A stretch of 64,000 nucleotides of DNA from Planctomycetota bacterium (GTDB taxonomy: Bacteria; Planctomycetota; UBA1135; GCA-002748355), in assembly GCA_020638795.1 (NCBI GenBank), contig JACKHW010000008.1:1-64000 (forward strand). The letters run 5' to 3'. Both the position numbers and the translations under genes were made by a program. Under the pieces are notes generated by a model. The model was not told where the DNA came from, did no database searches, and saw only the letters and a program-made list of their open reading frames with translations. Positions 43,850 through 51,835 of the stretch are shown here, one piece after another; position 1 is the first letter of the stretch; every line of letters starts with the position of its first letter.

Positions 43850-44305
43850 ATGTCCAATATCGACCCGAAGCACTTTCTCGTGATGCGACGCGTTCGAGCC
43901 CTTGCCGAAGACGGAAGTGCTGAATCCGAGTTCGACGCGTTGCTCGCGGCATTGAAGCAAGTCGAGGGTGCCTCCGAGGCGGACCTCGAGGACGCGCTTC
44001 GGCGACGGGATCGCGACGCGCTGAGGGCCATGATCTACGAATGGAAGACGAGCCGACGCAAGATCCCGGAACAGGACGCTGCCGTCTTCCATCGCGCGAT
44101 GAAGGCCTTTCGCAAGCGTCTCAAGCTCATGCGGCTGGACGACGAGTCTTCGATCGGCGGCGGGCCGATGAGCGGCGGTCGTTCGTCGGGCATTCTCGGT
44201 GTGAGCGCACCAGACACGTATCCTGACGAGGTCTGGGACGAACTCGCACACCAAGGCCGGCTCGTCGACGGTGGAGACGGTCTTTACGAACTCCCGCCTG
44301 CCTGA
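43850..44305 (+). CDS. Hypothetical charged helical protein after the AIM24 genes
   Basis: A 151-residue protein that I do not recognise. It starts MSNIDPKHFLVMRRVRALAED at the ATG at 43850 (a TTG at 43841 is possible). Residues 20-105 are charged and probably helical (EADLEDALRRRDRDALRAM, FRKRLKLMRLDDE). A Gly/Ser-rich stretch near residues 107-120 separates a short C-terminal segment (VWDELAHQGRLVDGGDGLYEL). There is no signal peptide or membrane segment. It is five bases after AIM24 copy 3 and converges with the PRC-barrel gene 18 bases away. Confidence 0.72.
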   Translation: MSNIDPKHFLVMRRVRALAEDGSAESEFDALLAALKQVEGASEADLEDALRRRDRDALRAMIYEWKTSRRKIPEQDAAVFHRAMKAFRKRLKLMRLDDESSIGGGPMSGGRSSGILGVSAPDTYPDEVWDELAHQGRLVDGGDGLYELPPA

Positions 44306-44323
44306 CGAAGCGGTGCCAATGGA

Positions 44324-45772
44324 TCAGTCGCCCCGGACGATCGCCTCGACGCGCTCGCGGAATGCGGGGCTGTAGATCGTCGCGCCGACCTTGCCGTCGA
44401 GTTCCGGTGCGCTCTTCATCGCTTCCTTGCTGCAGCTCAGGTTGATCTTGCGCGGCTCCGAAGTCGTCAACGTCGCGCTGCGCCATGGGAGCACGCGCAT
44501 GCCGTCGTATGCGACCGCGATGTACGCAAAACGGTTGGTCTTCGCATCGAAATAGAAGTCTTCGAGATCACCACATTCTTCGCCGGTGCACATGACCATG
44601 TAGTCACTGAGCGTGCTCGCGAGAACCTTCGGCGCCGAAGCATCGACGTCGACACTGGCCGTGTCCTGTCCGATGCGGAAGCGTTTGTCCTTCGCGTCCC
44701 ACTGGAGCGCACCGATCGGGACGACGCCGCCGTTTTCACAGATGGCGTGCGTGATCTGACCATTCTCGGGGTTGAGGATCAGATCGGACAGCGAATCCTC
44801 CTTGTCGTTTCCGCGAACGATCTCGGCACCGAGCACCTTGCTGAGGGTCATCAGCGACATCGCGTCGTTGCGTGCCGGCTCGAAGTCGGCGCGGTCGGTG
44901 CCGTAGTACGAATACAGCGAGTCTCGATACTCGGGGTTGTTGAGGTTGTCGGGGCCTTCACCGTAGGCAGGTGCCTTCTCGAGGCGCTGCGCAGTCAGCG
45001 AAGCGACGATCTGCTGATCGCCATCGACGTTGCGCTTGACTTCCACGGCCGACCACGGGATCACGCGGGATTCCGCGCCGATGCCGAGCACGCCACCGAC
45101 CGAAGTCGAAACATACGCAAGTTTGCCGGAACGCGCGTCGATGAACGCGCCACCGATCGACCCGATTTCGGTCTTCTTGCGGCCTTCGGTCGTTTGTTCG
45201 TAACCGACGAGCGGATACTCGACGAGCTTGCTCAACATGTAGCACGAATTCGTCGAATGGCGAACTGCGTGCTTCGACTTCGTTGCTGGTAGCGGTGTCG
45301 ATGCATCAACCGGAGCTGGAGTCTCTGGCTCGACTTGATTGGCGGCCTCCGCCTTCCTGTCTGCAGTCTCGACTTCATCTGCAGTCTCGGCACTCTCCGC
45401 CTTGGCGACGTGTGCGGTGCCCTCGTGCGTATTTGGAGCCGCGTGCATGGATCGCTCGAAACACTTCGTTTCGGGATTCCAAGTGAGGCTGTGGAACGGA
45501 TACACCTGCCCGTTCTTGGTGATCACGCCCTCGATATTTCCTGTAGATACATCGACGAGCGCATCACTGACTTTGCTGTGACGTTCACCGTCTTCCATCA
45601 CCTTGCATCCGAACAATACATCGGTCGACAAGAAGACCGGGTGCTGCGCGGATCGCTTGGCATCGACGCTGCTGCTCGCGACGCCGTCTCGGGTCTGCGC
45701 AATGACATTCTGTGAAATCGTAGAAGCGCCGATCGTTCCGGCGGCCAACATCATGATGCTCTTGTAATACAT
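44324..45772 (-). CDS. Secreted protein with three PRC-barrel-like domains
   Basis: An exported protein of 482 residues. The ATG at 45772 follows GAGGAA and opens a signal peptide (SIMMLAAGTIGASTISQNVIAQ). A longer frame to 45952 has an arginine-rich leader with no support. PRC-barrel-like units recur at residues 45-100 (LFGCKVMEDGER, GVITKNGQVYPFHSLTW), 175-255 (IGGAFIDARSGKLAYVSTS, ESRVIPWSAVEV) and 300-350 (LGAEIVRGNDKED, ILNPENGQITHAIC). A fourth partial unit near residues 390-440 includes RFAYIAVAYDGMRVLPW. PRC barrels are usually cytoplasmic adaptors, so an exported triple form is unusual. It lies directly downstream of csbD. Confidence 0.75.
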   Translation of the reverse strand: MYYKSIMMLAAGTIGASTISQNVIAQTRDGVASSSVDAKRSAQHPVFLSTDVLFGCKVMEDGERHSKVSDALVDVSTGNIEGVITKNGQVYPFHSLTWNPETKCFERSMHAAPNTHEGTAHVAKAESAETADEVETADRKAEAANQVEPETPAPVDASTPLPATKSKHAVRHSTNSCYMLSKLVEYPLVGYEQTTEGRKKTEIGSIGGAFIDARSGKLAYVSTSVGGVLGIGAESRVIPWSAVEVKRNVDGDQQIVASLTAQRLEKAPAYGEGPDNLNNPEYRDSLYSYYGTDRADFEPARNDAMSLMTLSKVLGAEIVRGNDKEDSLSDLILNPENGQITHAICENGGVVPIGALQWDAKDKRFRIGQDTASVDVDASAPKVLASTLSDYMVMCTGEECGDLEDFYFDAKTNRFAYIAVAYDGMRVLPWRSATLTTSEPRKINLSCSKEAMKSAPELDGKVGATIYSPAFRERVEAIVRGD

Positions 45773-45839
45773 CGTATTCCTCGGACTCTGATTGTGTGTG
45801 TGGGCTGCGACTCGCGTTTTCGTATTCGAGGTGGCTCGT

Positions 45840-46058
45840 TCAGGCCGAGAGTTCGCTGTCCTTGCAGCTCTTGCAGAACGTGTCGATCTCCTGCTGCGCC
45901 TTTTCCTTTGTGTAGCCGTACGCCTTCTGCAGGCGGCCTTCGAGTTCGTCACGCTTGCCAGCGATCACGTCGAGATCATCGTCGGTGAGCTTGCCCCAAC
46001 GCTGCTTGGCCTTGCCCTTGAACTGCTTCCAACTGCCTTGAACGGTGTCCCAATTCAT
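45840..46058 (-). CDS. CsbD-like stress protein
   Basis: A 72-residue CsbD/UPF0337 family protein. It opens with the family signature MNWDTVQGSWKQFKGKAKQRWG, followed by LTDDDLDVIAGKRDELEGRLQ and YGYTKEKAQQEID. GGAGAAAGAG directly before the ATG at 46058 supports the start. Relatives are induced by general stress, low phosphate or alkaline conditions, but their biochemical role is not known. Its C-terminal FCKSCKDSELSA has two cysteines. It is 67 bases upstream of the PRC-barrel gene on the same strand and is probably co-transcribed with it. A 9-bp inverted repeat lies in its leader. Confidence 0.92.
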   Translation of the reverse strand: MNWDTVQGSWKQFKGKAKQRWGKLTDDDLDVIAGKRDELEGRLQKAYGYTKEKAQQEIDTFCKSCKDSELSA

Positions 46059-46081
46059 CTCTTTCTCCTCATGCAGGTATG

Positions 46082-46124
46082 GCTCGTTCGATAGGAACGA
46101 AGCGAATCGGGAGCACGAACGAGC
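46082..46124 (-). promoter_or_regulatory. Inverted repeat in the csbD leader
   Basis: GCTCGTTCG (46082-46090) and CGAACGAGC (46116-46124) are exact 9-bp inverted repeats 25 bases apart, starting 23 bases upstream of the csbD ATG. They could be a dyad operator or a long-loop leader hairpin. The rest of the 281-base gap 46059-46339 holds one strong stem at 46278-46306 and no gene. Confidence 0.4.
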
Positions 46125-46277
46125 AGAAGGCGTGCCAGCCGCCTTCATGCCGAGTCGCAATTGTCTCGAAGCGAGATGCGACGCGGACTTGCGAGGGAAT
46201 CCGCGGTAGCGGAGTGAAGCACGCAGCGGCGCTGTATGCGCGCCGGAGGTATCGCCGCGAAGCTCTCCGGACAAACG

Positions 46278-46306
46278 GCGCCGCAGATTGCAGAATCTGC
46301 CGGCGC
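46278..46306 (-). terminator. Strong stem-loop after the DUF4382 lipoprotein gene
   Basis: GCGCCGCAGATT at 46278-46289 pairs with AATCTGC and GGCGC at 46294-46306 (one bulged C) around a GCAG loop, giving a 12-bp GC-rich stem. It lies 33 bases after the stop at 46340. On the minus strand it is followed by CGTTTGT, a weak T-run. It is a likely terminator separating this gene from csbD. Confidence 0.55.
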
Positions 46307-46339
46307 TGCAGCAAGAAGCTAGCAGCTAGGACTCGTTGC

Positions 46340-48172
46340 TCAGTCCTTGAGCACGACCGTCACGAGCAGACCCTTGAAGTCCTGCCCACTCGGCATGGTT
46401 CCGACCGAGGTGACGCGCAGGACTTTCTCCCCGGCAGAAATGCGCGTAGCGAGCGAGCTTCCGAATGCGCTGAACGTCAAATGCTGTTCGATCGCGCCGT
46501 TCTTGATGATGCGGAAGATGCCGAGCCCGATGAGCTGGGACAAGGTCGGCGCGGGAGTGTTGGTGAGCGCGTTGTTCCCGAATCCGTCCCAGACGTGTTT
46601 GATCGCCGCACCGCTGACGTCGAACGTGACGATCGGCCCAGCGGATGTGATCCCGGTCGCGCTCGCCGGCGCCCATGCGAGGACGAGCAGTTTCGAGTTG
46701 TTCGTTCGATCATCGAACGACAGCGCTTTGCAATCCGCGTCGCCGCTGACGGCGACAGGGTTCATCCAGCCCTGCACGCGTATCTTCGATCCGGTCGTGA
46801 CACCGATCGTTAACAAACCGGAGACGTCGACCTCGAACGTCGACGGTGTCACTTCGGTCACGCTGTTGACGACGAAGTCGAAGTCACCGACCGCACGCCC
46901 GCCGATGCGCGCGAGATTGATGGACAGGCGATTGCCGCTCGGGGCACCGTTTGCCGTACCCCAATACGTGGCTCGCAACATCCGGACGACGCCGCTCGCA
47001 CTCGTGGCGTCGAGCGTCGTGCCGCTCGAGGTGCCGAACACCATGACCCGCTGCCCGACCTGGATCGCGTCCGTGTCGAGCGATGTGTCTTGCGCGCGCC
47101 TGAGGACTTTCGTCGAGCTGCGCGAGAGCTGAATCGTGTGCGACGTGTTGAACGTTCTCGTGCTCGTGCCGGCTTTTCGCGACGTACCCAGAACCGTGAT
47201 GTCGGTGTCGACACCTGCGCCCGCCGATCGCGCCGTGACGAGCCCTTCGACCCAGTCTTGGCCGTTGCCAGGCGTGCCTGCGCCGGCCTCGACCGCGATG
47301 GCGTCGAGTATGCGCGTGGTACTCGACACGGTTCCTTGCGCGAAGACGCGGACCGTGCCGCTCGTCGCTTTGGGTGCGAGGTCTGAAAAGCCCGCATCTC
47401 CCGTCTTCTCGATGCCGTCGATCTGGAAGATCGTCGTCGAGCTCGTCCGAACGGTGTAGCGGCCGATCGGGGAACCGACGGGCGTGCGATTCTCGACCTC
47501 GAAGGACTTGGTCGCGGAGTCCGCCGACACGATGTAGCCGGTCGCTGCGATCGGCTTGGGGTTGGTCGGATCGAACTCTGCGCTGATCGCGGGAACGAAA
47601 CTCACGCGGTTGTTCGGAACGTCGACGCTGATCGCCTGGTCCAAATCGAGGTCGATCATGAAGACGTGGTGTTTGGCAGCCAAGATCCGCGGGCGCGAGG
47701 CCGAGCCGAACGTGACCGGGACGTCGAGCGTGCCCGTGAGTGGATTCCCGTCCACGTCGACGATCGTGGCTTTCGTCGTCTTGTCCTTCAGCACGGCATT
47801 CGCGTCCGTGAAGTCGAAACTCAGCGTCATCTCGGTGTAGAAGCCGAGAGGCAAGTCCACGCCCGCGACGATCTCGGCCAAGGATTCGAGCAAGACGAAG
47901 TCGATGCGCTGGCGCTTGGCGAGCACCGAAACCGTGCCACCAGAGACGGGCTTCAGTTGAATGCCGACGAGGTCCACTTCGAACATCGACAGGTCGTCGG
48001 TTGCGGCATCGGTGAGGACGAACGAGGCACTGCTCTTCGCCGCGCCGCCGCCGTTCATGTCGCTACCTCCGCAGGCGGTCAGCAGCGCCGTCACCGGTAG
48101 GAGCAAGGCAGCGAGTGCGATGGAGAGTGAGCCGAATCGAGAGTGGACGTTCCAGAATGGAATTCGTTGCAT
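46340..48172 (-). CDS. DUF4382-containing lipoprotein with DUF5666-like repeats
   Basis: An exported lipoprotein of about 610 residues. The ATG at 48172 follows GAGGACCG. The signal segment IALAALLLPVTALLTAC ends in a lipobox. Residues 50-190 match DUF4382: SFVLTDAATDDLSMFEVDLVGIQL and LPLGFYTEMTLSF. The remaining 400 residues contain repeated beta units of DUF5666 type (TGYIVSADSATKSFEV, WVEGLVTARSAG, KIRVQGWMNPV). Such proteins are outer-surface or periplasmic and of unknown function. A hairpin terminator follows its stop, and it lies 42 bases downstream of the methyltransferase gene. Confidence 0.78.
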   Translation of the reverse strand: MQRIPFWNVHSRFGSLSIALAALLLPVTALLTACGGSDMNGGGAAKSSASFVLTDAATDDLSMFEVDLVGIQLKPVSGGTVSVLAKRQRIDFVLLESLAEIVAGVDLPLGFYTEMTLSFDFTDANAVLKDKTTKATIVDVDGNPLTGTLDVPVTFGSASRPRILAAKHHVFMIDLDLDQAISVDVPNNRVSFVPAISAEFDPTNPKPIAATGYIVSADSATKSFEVENRTPVGSPIGRYTVRTSSTTIFQIDGIEKTGDAGFSDLAPKATSGTVRVFAQGTVSSTTRILDAIAVEAGAGTPGNGQDWVEGLVTARSAGAGVDTDITVLGTSRKAGTSTRTFNTSHTIQLSRSSTKVLRRAQDTSLDTDAIQVGQRVMVFGTSSGTTLDATSASGVVRMLRATYWGTANGAPSGNRLSINLARIGGRAVGDFDFVVNSVTEVTPSTFEVDVSGLLTIGVTTGSKIRVQGWMNPVAVSGDADCKALSFDDRTNNSKLLVLAWAPASATGITSAGPIVTFDVSGAAIKHVWDGFGNNALTNTPAPTLSQLIGLGIFRIIKNGAIEQHLTFSAFGSSLATRISAGEKVLRVTSVGTMPSGQDFKGLLVTVVLKD

Positions 48173-48214
48173 CGGTCCTCGCGAAGGGAGCAAGCACGCC
48201 CGAAGAACGACGGG

Positions 48215-49042
48215 CTACTTCGTGCAATCGGAATCGGACGCTCTGCAGCTTGATCCGCGTGGCGTTTCCGGGGACGCCGAATCGGTTTTCTCGATCCGCA
48301 GCAGCTTGTCTCGCCACAGGCCATGGATCGCGGGTGGATCGCACCCCAAGTCCTGGTTCCAAAACGACTTGTCAGCGAGCAGCTCGTGTGTCGCGCGAAG
48401 CTGACCGTCGATCGAAAGGAGCACGCCGCCGGGTACGAGCTTCGGCCAGAGCGCGAGGATCGCCGCGCGGGTCGACGCAATCAGGTCGAGGTCGAGGATC
48501 GCGACGTCCACGTGGGTGTCGAGGTTCGGCAGCGTCTCTTCCACGCGACCCTTGATCAGCCTTGTGAGACCGGGTTCGCCCCATTGATCGATGGCTCGCT
48601 GAACCCTCGGCAACGTCGCTCGGAATGCCCCTTTTCGAAACACCAGCTGTCGCCCGCCGAGTGGCCCTCCGAGGTGTGTATGCACCTCATCGTTGTCTGG
48701 AATCCCGCGGAACGTATCGAATGCAAAGAGACGACCGCCTGCGAGTTTCGTCGCGATCGATAGTTTTACCGTGCTGCTACCCGGGCCCACGCCGGCTTCG
48801 ACGACCACCGGTCGATCGCGCTCGAGGATTTCGGTCGTGATCTCGAGGATTTCGCCGAGCGTGTGATACCCACGAACCGCATTGGTGACTCGCGTCAATC
48901 GACGAACGAGCGTGAGCCGTTGGCGCATCGAAAGCTCGATGCGTTTCGAGCGTACGAACCGCACGATGTCGGCCCGGTCGCGAGTCACGAGAAGTTGGAT
49001 CGACTTCGCGCGACGATAGATGCTTCCGGGCCCGCGCTTCAC
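48215..49042 (-). CDS. TylF/MycF-like SAM-dependent methyltransferase
   Basis: A class I methyltransferase of about 275 residues related to the TylF/MycF sugar O-methyltransferases. The SAM-binding motif is VVVEAGVGPGSSTVKLS, followed by FAFDTFRGIPDNDEVH. VAILDLDLIASTRAAI and LVPGGVLLSIDG carry the metal-binding acidic residues of the family. The GTG at 49042 avoids overlap with the aldo/keto reductase gene; an ATG at 49087 is possible. A basic N-terminus (RRAKSIQLLVTRDRADIVR) precedes the fold. In a cell making complex envelope glycans, O-methylation of a sugar is plausible, but the acceptor is not known. Confidence 0.8.
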   Translation of the reverse strand: MKRGPGSIYRRAKSIQLLVTRDRADIVRFVRSKRIELSMRQRLTLVRRLTRVTNAVRGYHTLGEILEITTEILERDRPVVVEAGVGPGSSTVKLSIATKLAGGRLFAFDTFRGIPDNDEVHTHLGGPLGGRQLVFRKGAFRATLPRVQRAIDQWGEPGLTRLIKGRVEETLPNLDTHVDVAILDLDLIASTRAAILALWPKLVPGGVLLSIDGQLRATHELLADKSFWNQDLGCDPPAIHGLWRDKLLRIEKTDSASPETPRGSSCRASDSDCTK

Positions 49043-49049
49043 GACGCAC

Positions 49050-50018
49050 TCATGCGCTCGGGGGCACGTACTTCGCTTCGCCGACACCGAGCGAGTTTTC
49101 GGGACGTCCTTGCAGCCATGTCGCGTCGGCCAGGTCGCCGATTTCGTACTGCAGCGTGGACAACAGCTCGGGCGAAGGCTCGCTCTGGATCGCGGCCAGA
49201 TTCGACTCGACCTCGTCGACGGTCATCATGCCGCACAGTGTCGTGTCCACGCCGCTCAGTCCAACGGCATACGCGAGTGCAACCGTGCTGAGTCTCGTAC
49301 CGTGCTCCTTGCAGATCGCATCGAGCCGTGGCGCGAGCCTGTGGATCGAAGGTGGCGCGGGGTGCCAATCCGGTGCGCGTTGGCCGCGCAGGATTCCCAT
49401 GTGCAACGGCGACGCGTTGATCAGACCGATACCGTGTTCGCGGCAGTACGGTGTCAGTGTTCGTATCGCGCCGTGATCGAGGAGATTGGCGCGGCAGTAG
49501 GTCAGGACGACGTCGACGGGCGCGCGTTCGGCAATGGTCCGAAGATGCGTCACGGGCAAGCCCGAGATCCCGATCGCACGAGTCTTGCCGGACGTCACGA
49601 GTTCTCGCAAGGCAGGGATCGTCTCGCTGACGATCTGTTCGATATCGCCGAATTCGACGTCGTGTGCGAGGAAGACGTCGAGATGATCCGTGCGCAGTCT
49701 GCGCAAGGACTCGTCGATGCTCGCGTTCACTCGCTGCGACGAGAAGTCGAACTCGTGCTCTCGATAGCGACCACATTTGGTCATGAGGACGACTTCGTCG
49801 CGTCGCCCTTCGAGTGCTGCGCCCAATCGCTCTTCTGCGAGTGTCTCCCCGTAGTAGGGAGAACAGTCGAAGAAGTTGATACCCCGATCGATCGCGAACG
49901 CCACCGCTCGATTCGCGTCCTCGATGTCGACGCTGCCATAGGCGCCGCCGAGTGGTGCAGCACCGAACGAGAGCACCGAGACGTCGTAGCCCGTGTTGCC
50001 GAGAGGACGCTTCTTCAT
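49050..50018 (-). CDS. Aldo/keto reductase, L-galactose/L-fucose dehydrogenase-like
   Basis: A 322-residue NAD(P)H-dependent TIM-barrel oxidoreductase. It opens MKKRPLGNTGYDVSVLSFGAAP, and the tetrad is visible as FFDCSPYYG (Asp, Tyr), LMTKCGRY (Lys) and VFLAHDVEF (His). Its length and the long middle segment (TYCRANLLDHGAIRTL, GIGLINASPLHMGIL) resemble L-galactose dehydrogenase and D-threo-aldose/L-fucose dehydrogenases. The ATG at 50018 is chosen; the frame running to 50474 overlaps the lipid kinase gene. It is five bases from that gene and followed closely by the methyltransferase gene, forming a minus-strand run. Sugar oxidation is the likely reaction; the exact substrate is inferred. Confidence 0.9.
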   Translation of the reverse strand: MKKRPLGNTGYDVSVLSFGAAPLGGAYGSVDIEDANRAVAFAIDRGINFFDCSPYYGETLAEERLGAALEGRRDEVVLMTKCGRYREHEFDFSSQRVNASIDESLRRLRTDHLDVFLAHDVEFGDIEQIVSETIPALRELVTSGKTRAIGISGLPVTHLRTIAERAPVDVVLTYCRANLLDHGAIRTLTPYCREHGIGLINASPLHMGILRGQRAPDWHPAPPSIHRLAPRLDAICKEHGTRLSTVALAYAVGLSGVDTTLCGMMTVDEVESNLAAIQSEPSPELLSTLQYEIGDLADATWLQGRPENSLGVGEAKYVPPSA

Positions 50019-50022
50019 CGTG

Positions 50023-50955
50023 TCAAACACTCCGCGAATACGTGCGCTCGTCGATGACGAGTGTGAGCGCTCGTTGCACCGAGCGAACCTCGATGGGACA
50101 GCAGCCTGCGGGGTCACCGTCACACTGCACCGGACTCGGTTCCGATGCTTCGATGCGCACTTTGCTTGCCTGGAAATGGACGAGGTCGGAGCCCTCCTCG
50201 AGCTTCTTGAACGCGCCGCGCACGCCGTGGCGAAGCAGCCCCATCGCGCCACTCGCTTTGAACCCGTAGACGTCGAACAAGCCGTCGTCGTAACGCACGT
50301 CGCCGGGCATTCGCCAGAACCCGCCGTACCCTGCGATGTTCGCCACGACGATCTGGGCGAACGGACCATGGCGCGACCCGTCCTCGAGCACGAACCAGTG
50401 ATCGATCTTGTGATAGGAGACGAGGCTGCGCGCGATCGGCCCGATGTAGGCGAGCTTGCCGAACGTGCTGCCACGCCGTTTCGAGTGTGCCCTTTCGACG
50501 ATCTGGGAGTCGATTCCCGCCCCGACCATCAGCACCATGACTTCGTGTTGCGTCGTGTCGGTTCGCTCGATGACACCGAGGTCGAGAACCCGGGTCGCGC
50601 CTCGCTCGATCATGCGAGCCGTCTCCGTCGGATTCTTCGGTAGTCGAAACTCTTGTGCGAGGACGTTCGACGTCCCGGCCGGCAGCACGGCGATCGGGAG
50701 GTCTTTCGGTGGTCGCGCCTGCAAGGCTTCCCGCACGGTCCCGTCGCCACCGACGACACAGAGGGCGTGGTAGCGCTTCGTGATCGATGCGACGCGTCCC
50801 GTGATCTGACCCGCAGCCGAGCTCTGGAAGACTTCGACGGCACGACCACTGCGGCCCAGGTCCCGTACCAAGTACGGAACCAGTTCACCGGCCAGACCAC
50901 CGCCCGACTTCGGGTTGGCGAGTACGAGGACCGTGGACTCTTCGCAGGTTTCCAT
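50023..50955 (-). CDS. Diacylglycerol kinase family lipid kinase
   Basis: A 310-residue lipid kinase of the DagK/YegS type. The nucleotide loop CVVGGDGTVREAL, the second glycine block AVLPAGTSNVLAQEF and LGVIERTDT are diagnostic. Close to the C-terminus, VQCDGDPAG is the conserved Asp-Gly-Asp-Pro element. The ATG at 50955 (METCEESTVLVLANPKSGGG) starts near the first conserved strand; a GTG at 50994 is the alternative. It phosphorylates a membrane lipid such as diacylglycerol or an isoprenoid or sphingoid base, and this cannot be told apart here. It diverges from the DprE2-like gene with 96 bases between them. Confidence 0.9.
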   Translation of the reverse strand: METCEESTVLVLANPKSGGGLAGELVPYLVRDLGRSGRAVEVFQSSAAGQITGRVASITKRYHALCVVGGDGTVREALQARPPKDLPIAVLPAGTSNVLAQEFRLPKNPTETARMIERGATRVLDLGVIERTDTTQHEVMVLMVGAGIDSQIVERAHSKRRGSTFGKLAYIGPIARSLVSYHKIDHWFVLEDGSRHGPFAQIVVANIAGYGGFWRMPGDVRYDDGLFDVYGFKASGAMGLLRHGVRGAFKKLEEGSDLVHFQASKVRIEASEPSPVQCDGDPAGCCPIEVRSVQRALTLVIDERTYSRSV

Positions 50956-51051
50956 CCGCGGAGAACTTACCAAGACTCGCGAAGGGGTCGTCACGCCGAT
51001 TGCGACCAGAAGTCACGTGCCCCTTCGGCCGTGAGAGGGCACTCTTGAGGC

Positions 51052-51804
51052 ATGAACAAGCGGTTCGAGCGCGCGATCGTCGTTGGAGCTTCCTCGGGCA
51101 TCGGTGCAGCGTTGGCACGGCAGCTTGCCGGTCAGGGCGCCCGTGTCGCTCTGGTTGCAAGGCGCGGGGACGAGTTGGAGAAGGTGGCCGAGGGCATTCG
51201 AACGGCTTGGGGCAGCGACAAGGCAATCGTCCGCACGAACGACGTCACCGATGTCGACGCAGCATCGACACTGTTTTCCGAACTGGTCGAAGAGCTCGGT
51301 GGTCTCGATTTCATCTGCTACGCCGCCGGTGTCATGGCCGATGTCGGTCCCGACGAGTATCCGACCGACAAAGATTTGAAGATCCTCCAAGTAGGCCTCT
51401 CGGGTGCGTTCGCTTGGCTCAATCCGGCGGCGGACTACTTCCAGAAGCAAAAACGCGGAGCCATCGTCGGCATCGGATCGATTGCAGGCGACCGTGGTCG
51501 CCGGGCCTACCCGAGCTATCACGCGACGAAGGCCGGGTTCGCGACCTGGCTCGAGTCGCTTCGCAATCGATTGACGCAGCACGGTGTCCGCGTCACCACG
51601 ATCAAGCCCGGTTTCATCGACACCGCGATGACGCGTGGGATGGACGGGTTGTTCTGGGTCAAGACCGCGGACGAGGCTGCTGCGTCGATCTTGCATGCTG
51701 CTCAGAAAGGGAAGCAGACGGTCTACGTGCCTGCGCGTTGGCGACTCGTGAGCCTCGTGATTCGTTCGATTCCATCCTTCATCTTCCGACGCATGTCGAT
51801 CTGA
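51052..51804 (+). CDS. Short-chain dehydrogenase, DprE2-like
   Basis: A 250-residue SDR with the cofactor motif GASSGIGAAL (residues 12-21), the NDVTDVD acidic region, YAAGVMAD, and catalytic Ser in GIGSIAGDRGRR plus YHATK. The C-terminus KGKQTVYVPARWRLV, then IPSFIFRRMSI, closely follows that of mycobacterial DprE2. DprE2 reduces the 2-keto intermediate in epimerising polyprenyl-phospho-ribose to arabinose. GAGG precedes the ATG. The next gene, 31 bases on, is DprE1-like, so the pair matches the DprE1/DprE2 partnership in reversed order. The lipid-linked sugar used in this organism is not known. Confidence 0.88.
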   Translation: MNKRFERAIVVGASSGIGAALARQLAGQGARVALVARRGDELEKVAEGIRTAWGSDKAIVRTNDVTDVDAASTLFSELVEELGGLDFICYAAGVMADVGPDEYPTDKDLKILQVGLSGAFAWLNPAADYFQKQKRGAIVGIGSIAGDRGRRAYPSYHATKAGFATWLESLRNRLTQHGVRVTTIKPGFIDTAMTRGMDGLFWVKTADEAAASILHAAQKGKQTVYVPARWRLVSLVIRSIPSFIFRRMSI

Positions 51805-51835
51805 CCCAGACGGACCTGACGGCACACCAATACCG

